A DNA stretch of 16,962 nt, from assembly GCA_002421475.1 (NCBI GenBank), contig DIJW01000037.1, positions 269 through 17,230 of the forward strand, given 5' to 3'. Below, in pieces: positions 13,233-16,962 of this stretch. This DNA comes from Thiomicrospira sp. UBA5634. Lineage in GTDB: Bacteria; Pseudomonadota; Gammaproteobacteria; Thiomicrospirales; Thiomicrospiraceae. Position numbers and translations under genes: made by a program. The notes beneath the pieces are model-generated. The model was not told the DNA's origin. It did not search any database and worked only from the letters and a program-made list of their open reading frames with translations. How positions within the stretch are numbered: the stretch's first letter is position 1; each line of letters begins with the position of its first letter.

Positions 13233-14048
13233 ATGAATAATAGCGAACTATCAATTCATTATCACGACCACTATACCGAAGCCGGAGAGCACATCATTTC
13301 GCATGATGTTCAACTATCCAATATCGGACATTGGTTGAATAAAGGCTGGTACGATATGGCGCACGCGCCCGTAGCCTCGCTTTTTTATGGACTTCTTATG
13401 GCATCAACAGTCGCACTACTGTTTTTTGCCTTTCAACAACAACCCATTTACATGCTCATCGTCGCGGTGGCGTTTATCGTCTTATCACCGTTTCTCGCTA
13501 CGGGCTTGTATTTCACTGCACACAAACTGGAGCAAGGCAGAAAACCCTCACTGGTTTCATCAATGGTAGCTTGGCGAAGAAATGTGTCAGATTTCGCGCT
13601 TTTCGCCGTCTCATTGTTAGTAATCGCCGCAATTTGGGTCAATGCTGTGCCATTTTTAACGGCGATTGTGCTGCAGACAAGTTCGCTGTTAATCATTGAC
13701 ACAAGCATGGGCTTAATGGGATTTATAGCCTCTGAAGCAGGCTTGACATTCTTAGCCCTTTTTATAGCTTCGAGCTTGCTAATATCGGCGTTTGTTTTTG
13801 CCATCAGCGTAGTAACTATACCGTTACTTTTGCGTGATAAAAACATAGGCGCCGTATCTGCGATGATTTTGAGTTTTCAAATCGTGATGGAAAACAAGCA
13901 AGTGATGGCGGCTTGGGCAAGTGTTATCGGCCTGATGCTGCTTATTGGGATCGCAACGCTTGGATTGGGAATGTTGATTGTCATGCCGCTGCTCGGTTAT
14001 GCAAGCTGGCATGCTTTCAATGATCTGGTCGAGATTGAATCGGCTTAA
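13233..14048 (+). CDS. DUF2189 integral membrane protein
   Basis: The product is 271 residues. A ~45-residue cytoplasmic N-terminus (ISHDVQLSNIGHWLNKGWYDM) precedes membrane segments at about 47-67, 72-94, 119-138, 171-199 and 226-254, one of which may be a hairpin. The W-L-x-x-G-W-x-D opening, FYGLLMA, LSPFLATGLYFTAHKLEQGRKPSLVSSMVAWRRN and TIPLLLRDKNIGAVSAMILS are the expected blocks of DUF2189 (COG5473). Function unknown. AGGGGG at seven bases gives a strong start at ATG 13233. A separate terminator follows, so it is probably a single-gene unit with a long leader. Confidence 0.83.
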   Translation: MNNSELSIHYHDHYTEAGEHIISHDVQLSNIGHWLNKGWYDMAHAPVASLFYGLLMASTVALLFFAFQQQPIYMLIVAVAFIVLSPFLATGLYFTAHKLEQGRKPSLVSSMVAWRRNVSDFALFAVSLLVIAAIWVNAVPFLTAIVLQTSSLLIIDTSMGLMGFIASEAGLTFLALFIASSLLISAFVFAISVVTIPLLLRDKNIGAVSAMILSFQIVMENKQVMAAWASVIGLMLLIGIATLGLGMLIVMPLLGYASWHAFNDLVEIESA

Positions 14049-14065
14049 ATATGTTCTCCACAAAA

Positions 14066-14092
14066 AAGGGCTCCACTTGGAGCCCTTCCTTT
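14066..14092 (+). terminator. Rho-independent terminator after the DUF2189 gene
   Basis: AAGGGCTCC (14066-14074) and GGAGCCCTT (14079-14087) form a 9-bp stem with an ACTT loop, followed by CCTTT and preceded by A residues, so it may work in both directions. Confidence 0.8.
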
Positions 14093-14098
14093 CAAGCC

Positions 14099-14223
14099 AC
14101 CAGGCCTGGTATAAAGCGGCCATGTCATCTTGAGCGAAGCGAAAGATCTCAAGCCGATTCATCGTTGGCAACAAGATACTTCGCCTATGGCTCAGTATGA
14201 CGGAATTCTTTACCAGGCCTGGT
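14099..14223. repeat. 125-bp hairpin element, copy A, capped by palindromes
   Basis: Bounded at both ends by a perfect ACCAGGCCTGGT (14099-14110 and 14212-14223). The interior (14124-14201) is a long imperfect inverted repeat from GTCATCTTGAGC to GCTCAGTATGAC. It differs from copy B (15448-15571) at about 14 of 125 positions. No coding capacity; MITE-like or REP-like. Its right end abuts the stop of the CPBP gene. Confidence 0.85.
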
Positions 14224-14225
14224 GG

Positions 14226-14798
14226 TTAAATAACCGCAAGTTTCCAACCCAACATTATGATCCAAGTATGAACTGCACTTGCCCAAAGCACGCCGTAAAC
14301 GATGCCATATTTCAGCCGAACATTTAAATAAATCGCACCGAGCACCAGGCCTGTTAGCAACACCATAACGCCATACACAAAATCGCTATAAATCGCCGGA
14401 TGCACCAAGGTAAAAAACAACGTTGTGCCTAAAATGATTTTCCAAGCTTGAATGCCGCGTTTAATCAACGGCTCAAACAAGACGGCGCGAAGCAAAATCT
14501 CCTCCACCAATGCGGTCATTACAAACGCCACCAACACCCGCATTGGATCAAGCTGCAAAACCCAAGCCACCAATAATGACAGGCCAACTAACACCACAAA
14601 CAAAAGCGCATGACGACCGAACGAAGAAAAAGTATGGGTATAAAAATAGAACGCCGTAATTACCGCGAGCAGAAAAACCGCCCGCTCAACATCAAGATAA
14701 TAAGCCCCAAAATCCAGATGAAAACCCGGCACGACCTTAGCAACCGCCAAACCGAGAATTGAAAAAACGAGAAGATGTATTGGTTTCAATTTTGACAT
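14226..14798 (-). CDS. CPBP-family intramembrane glutamic protease
   Basis: From ATG 14798 the product is 190 residues; a GTG at 14804 would add two, but AAGG five bases before ATG 14798 decides. Several membrane segments surround the three CPBP (ABI/CAAX-like) motifs. Motif 1 is VEEILLRAVLF with E99, E100 and R104. Motif 2 is FFTLVHP with F129 and H133. Motif 3 is SAVHTWIIML with H177, although the asparagine usual after the histidine is not seen. Relatives cleave within membranes or confer bacteriocin immunity; the substrate here is unknown. It is downstream of a ParE/Phd pair on the same strand with a 33-base gap, and one palindrome variant lies inside the gene (14346-14353), read as L-T-G-L-V. 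Confidence 0.83.
   Translation of the reverse strand: MSKLKPIHLLVFSILGLAVAKVVPGFHLDFGAYYLDVERAVFLLAVITAFYFYTHTFSSFGRHALLFVVLVGLSLLVAWVLQLDPMRVLVAFVMTALVEEILLRAVLFEPLIKRGIQAWKIILGTTLFFTLVHPAIYSDFVYGVMVLLTGLVLGAIYLNVRLKYGIVYGVLWASAVHTWIIMLGWKLAVI
14344..14353. repeat. Variant palindrome core in the CPBP gene
   Basis: ACCAGGCCTG followed by TTAGC; half of the 12-mer is intact and the last two bases differ. It encodes part of TGLVLG in a membrane helix on the minus strand. Confidence 0.7.
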
Positions 14799-14831
14799 AT
14801 TCACCTTAACAAATTGGCCACTACAGAATCA

Positions 14832-15140
14832 CTATTGAATAGACTGAAAAAAACGATGCATATCTTGTTCTTCGCGTAGGATGTGAACGATATAAACCTG
14901 TTGCTGATCGGATGTAATGCGATAAAAAATACGACAAGGATTGATTATGAGTTGCCGATAATCCAAGTCTGCCAGTTCGTTGGGAACTGAACCCATTTCA
15001 GGAAAATCAGCCAACAGCCGTGTTTTGCTGAACACCGTTTGCACCAATTTTTTAGCGGCGCTTGGTTTGTCTAGTGCAATGTAATCCGCTACGGCATCCA
15101 ACTCAGCTAACGCGGTTTCTGCCCAGATTACGTCAGCCAT
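14832..15140 (-). CDS. RelE/ParE-family toxin (type II TA)
   Basis: The product is 102 residues. It opens with an ADVIWAETALAELDAVADYIA helix and continues with ARxLxxxVFxKTRLLADFPEMGS-like spacing (KKLVQTVFSKTRLLADFPEMGSV). It then has YRQLIINPCRIFYRI and QVYIVHILREEQDM. This order of two helices and a beta-sheet with RIFYRI and the late hydrophobic strand is standard for ParE/RelE. Whether it targets gyrase (ParE) or ribosome-bound mRNA (RelE) cannot be settled from sequence. The start overlaps the antitoxin gene by 13 bases, the usual coupling. The toxin appears intact. Confidence 0.87.
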   Translation of the reverse strand: MADVIWAETALAELDAVADYIALDKPSAAKKLVQTVFSKTRLLADFPEMGSVPNELADLDYRQLIINPCRIFYRITSDQQQVYIVHILREEQDMHRFFQSIQ

Positions 15141-15385
15141 TTTTGTAATTTCGCTTCAACATCGGTTTGGGAAACAACACGGCCTTGTTGAATAGCACGC
15201 TCACCACGCGCGATCCCTTCTAATAAACGCAGACGTTTTTGCTGAAACTCATAATCCTCGACATTAACCAAATAGGCCGCAGGCCGACCTTGTTCAGTGA
15301 TTAATACCGGCTCATGTGTTGCATTTAAATCCGCCAAAATTTTAGTCGCTTGACGTTTTAACGTCGTCACCATTTCTGCTTTCAT
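15128..15385 (-). CDS. Phd/YefM-family antitoxin (type II TA)
   Basis: From ATG 15385 the product is 85 residues; the upstream in-frame residues (to 15409) lack support, while GAGGT six bases before ATG 15385 does support it. The N-terminal KAEMVTTLKRQATKILADLNATHEPVLITEQGRPAAYLVNVEDYE is the Phd/YefM DNA-binding fold, with the ITxxGxPxAxLV strand. The C-terminal helix (QQKRLRLLEGIARGERAIQQGRVVSQTDVEAKLQKW) would wrap the toxin. It is first in the operon and likely represses it through the repeats at 15415-15440. Confidence 0.87.
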   Translation of the reverse strand: MKAEMVTTLKRQATKILADLNATHEPVLITEQGRPAAYLVNVEDYEFQQKRLRLLEGIARGERAIQQGRVVSQTDVEAKLQKWLT

Positions 15386-15414
15386 GTTTGACCTCAAATC
15401 TACAAACAAAGTAT

Positions 15415-15440
15415 CACTATAGTAGCACTATTAGTCACTA
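15415..15440 (-). promoter_or_regulatory. Likely Phd operator: three TAGTG repeats
   Basis: TAGTG occurs three times on the coding strand (CACTA at 15415-15419, 15426-15430, 15436-15440 on the plus strand), spaced 11 and 10 bases apart, about one helical turn each. It is 30-55 bases upstream of the antitoxin start. A short palindrome ACTATAGT (15417-15424) overlaps the first repeat. Phd-type antitoxins bind such arrays; role inferred. Confidence 0.5.
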
Positions 15441-15447
15441 AACCACA

Positions 15448-15571
15448 ACCAGGCCTGGTACAGAACAACCATGTCATCTTGAGCGAAGCGAAAGATCTCA
15501 GCCGATTCATCGTTGGCACAAAGATACTTCGCCTACGGCTCAGTATGACGAGATTTTGCACCAGGCCTGGT
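15448..15571. repeat. 125-bp hairpin element, copy B, capped by palindromes
   Basis: Second copy of the element at 14099-14223, in the same orientation, with perfect palindromes at 15448-15459 and 15560-15571 and the inner inverted repeat at 15473-15549. The two copies bracket the CPBP, ParE and Phd genes exactly. Confidence 0.85.
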
Positions 15572-15587
15572 AGTTGAGTTACAGGCA

Positions 15588-15611
15588 TAAAAAACCCCGC
15601 TTGCGCGGGGT
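15588..15611 (-). terminator. Rho-independent terminator of clpB
   Basis: On the minus strand ACCCCGC, a GCAA loop and GCGGGGT are followed by six or more T residues (15588-15594 as A on the plus strand). It lies 34 bases after the clpB stop. Confidence 0.88.
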
Positions 15612-15644
15612 GAGGAGCATTATGACAGTTAACGCGAGTAGACG

Positions 15645-16962
15645 TTAGTGAAAGTTAAGTTCGCCGTCTTCCAGTTCAACGTGAATGGTTGAACCGGCAA
15701 GGAACTCGCCTTTTAGGATGCGTTGCGCCAGCGGGTTTTCTAACCGTTGCTGAATCACACGTTTTAGCGGACGCGCACCATACACGGGATCGAATCCGGC
15801 TTCGCCCATCACATCCAGCGCCGGAATCGACACATCGAGTTTAATATCCAAATCAGCCAAACGATCACGCAGACGTTGTAGCTGAATATCGGTAATCGCG
15901 CGAATTTGCGCTTTACCAAGCGGATGGAACACCACAATGTCATCAATACGGTTGACGAATTCAGGGCGGAAATGACCACCGACCACTTCCATCACCGCTG
16001 ACTTCATCGCATCATAATTATCTTCGCCCGCCATCTCTTGGATAATCTGCGAACCCAGGTTAGAAGTCATTACAATTACCGTGTTACGGAAATCAACCGT
16101 GCGCCCTTGACCATCGGTTAAACGCCCGTCGTCCAGCACTTGCAACAGGATATTAAACACATCCGGGTGCGCTTTTTCGACCTCATCCAGCAAAATCACC
16201 GAATAGGGTTTGCGGCGCACGGCTTCAGTTAAATAACCACCTTGCTCGTAACCGACATAACCGGGCGGCGCACCAATTAAACGCGCAACCGAGTGTTTTT
16301 CCATAAACTCCGACATATCCAAACGCACAATCGCATCTTGGCTGTCGAACAGGAAATCCGCCAAGGATTTGGTCAATTCGGTTTTACCCACCCCTGTTGG
16401 GCCGAGGAATAAGAACGAACCATTCGGACGATTTGGATCAGACAATCCAGCGCGTGAACGACGAATCGCATCCGACACCGCTTTCACCGCTTCGTCTTGA
16501 CCGACCACTTTCGCGCTAAGGCTTTCTTCCATACGCAAAAGTTTTTCGCGTTCGCCTTCCATCATGCGCGACACCGGAATGCCGGTCCAACGCGACACCA
16601 CTTCGGCGATTTCTTCTTCCGTGACCTTGTTACGCAACAGGTGCATTTGGCCGTCACCTTCCGCTTCTGACGCTTCGGCGGCTTTAATTTTGGCTTCTAG
16701 ATCGGGAATTACGCCATATTGTAATTCCGACATTTTGGCCAAATTACCTTCACGGCGCGCGGCTTCCATATCGGTGCGCGCTTTATCCAATGCCTCTTTA
16801 TACTGTTGCGCACCTTGCAACGCGGCCTTGTCTTTTTTCCACACTTCATCTAGGTCGGAATATTGTTTTTCCAACTCTTTGATTTGTGTTTCTAAAATCT
16901 CCAGGCGTTTTTTCGAAGCCTCGTCCTTCTCTTTTTTCAGCGCCACCTGCTCCATTTTGCGC
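15645..16962 (-). CDS. clpB: ClpB disaggregase, C-terminal half (5' end outside window)
   Basis: 438 codons are visible, from within the coiled-coil middle domain to the stop. Counting from the methionine at 16955: the coiled coil occupies about 1-110 ([29 protein letters not shown]). [21 protein letters not shown] opens the second AAA+ domain. Walker A is GPTGVGKT (185-192), the pore loop is GYVGYE (232-237), Walker B is VILLDEVE (253-260) and sensor 1 is TSN (297-299). The sensor-2 GARPLKR lies near 400. Agreement with E. coli ClpB is extensive and the length matches residues ~424-857, with no truncation at the 3' end. ClpB is a hexameric cytoplasmic unfoldase that rescues aggregated protein with DnaK. 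Upstream regulation, usually sigma-32, lies outside the window. Confidence 0.97.
   Translation of the reverse strand, partial: RKMEQVALKKEKDEASKKRLEILETQIKELEKQYSDLDEVWKKDKAALQGAQQYKEALDKARTDMEAARREGNLAKMSELQYGVIPDLEAKIKAAEASEAEGDGQMHLLRNKVTEEEIAEVVSRWTGIPVSRMMEGEREKLLRMEESLSAKVVGQDEAVKAVSDAIRRSRAGLSDPNRPNGSFLFLGPTGVGKTELTKSLADFLFDSQDAIVRLDMSEFMEKHSVARLIGAPPGYVGYEQGGYLTEAVRRKPYSVILLDEVEKAHPDVFNILLQVLDDGRLTDGQGRTVDFRNTVIVMTSNLGSQIIQEMAGEDNYDAMKSAVMEVVGGHFRPEFVNRIDDIVVFHPLGKAQIRAITDIQLQRLRDRLADLDIKLDVSIPALDVMGEAGFDPVYGARPLKRVIQQRLENPLAQRILKGEFLAGSTIHVELEDGELNFH

Noticed and set aside
13448..13846. Minus-strand 132-residue open frame
   Set aside because: Antisense to the DUF2189 gene, with the composition of a reversed membrane protein.
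401..15571. CRISPR array as an explanation for the repeated palindrome
   Set aside because: Copies are 12-16 bp, irregularly spaced by hundreds of bases, often inside genes, and there is no cas gene.
14099..15571. Composite transposon
   Set aside because: No transposase gene between or beside the twin elements and no target-site duplication could be identified by eye.

Overview
The window looks like a chromosomal stretch of a gammaproteobacterium of moderate GC content. ClpB, a PsiE-like protein, a Bcr/CflA pump, DUF2189 and an AbiE pair are all typical of that group. A sulfur-oxidiser of the Thiomicrospira/Hydrogenovibrio kind is possible, but this is a guess from overall gene style. No rRNA, tRNA, CRISPR array or transposase gene was found.

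Layout, left to right. 1-372: 5' part of a RibD_C/DHFR-like reductase (minus). About 430-700: decayed 3' end of a histidine phosphatase (minus). 677-4166: two minus-strand genes that form the most novel part, a four-TM membrane protein followed by a ~900-residue SF1 helicase with a large N-terminal region of unknown function. 4359-4661: a decayed MocR/YdcR-type regulator with most of its middle deleted. 4769-6620: an AbiEi/AbiEii type IV toxin-antitoxin operon behind a promoter with a striking nested dyad. 6680-8192: an apparent operon of SAM methyltransferase, small lipoprotein and SGNH hydrolase. 8212-11325: single-gene housekeeping or accessory functions (SRPBCC, VOC, DUF1801, Bcr/CflA efflux, a 104-residue hypothetical). 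11438-14048: PsiE-like protein, a TTG-initiated outer-membrane barrel and a DUF2189 membrane protein. 14226-15385: CPBP protease plus a ParE/Phd toxin-antitoxin pair, bracketed by two ~125-bp repeat elements. 15645-16962: C-terminal half of ClpB (minus).

Two themes stand out. First, about 400-6650 reads as a small defence-type island: helicase plus membrane protein and AbiE, sitting among two gene corpses. Second, a 12-bp perfect palindrome, ACCAGGCCTGGT, occurs ten times, with four near-copies, between genes and inside genes in all three reading frames. It is absent across the ~6.5-kb island, so it behaves like a genome-wide DNA-level signature that the island lacks. Two of the palindrome copies cap each of the twin 125-bp hairpin elements around the CPBP/ParE/Phd block.
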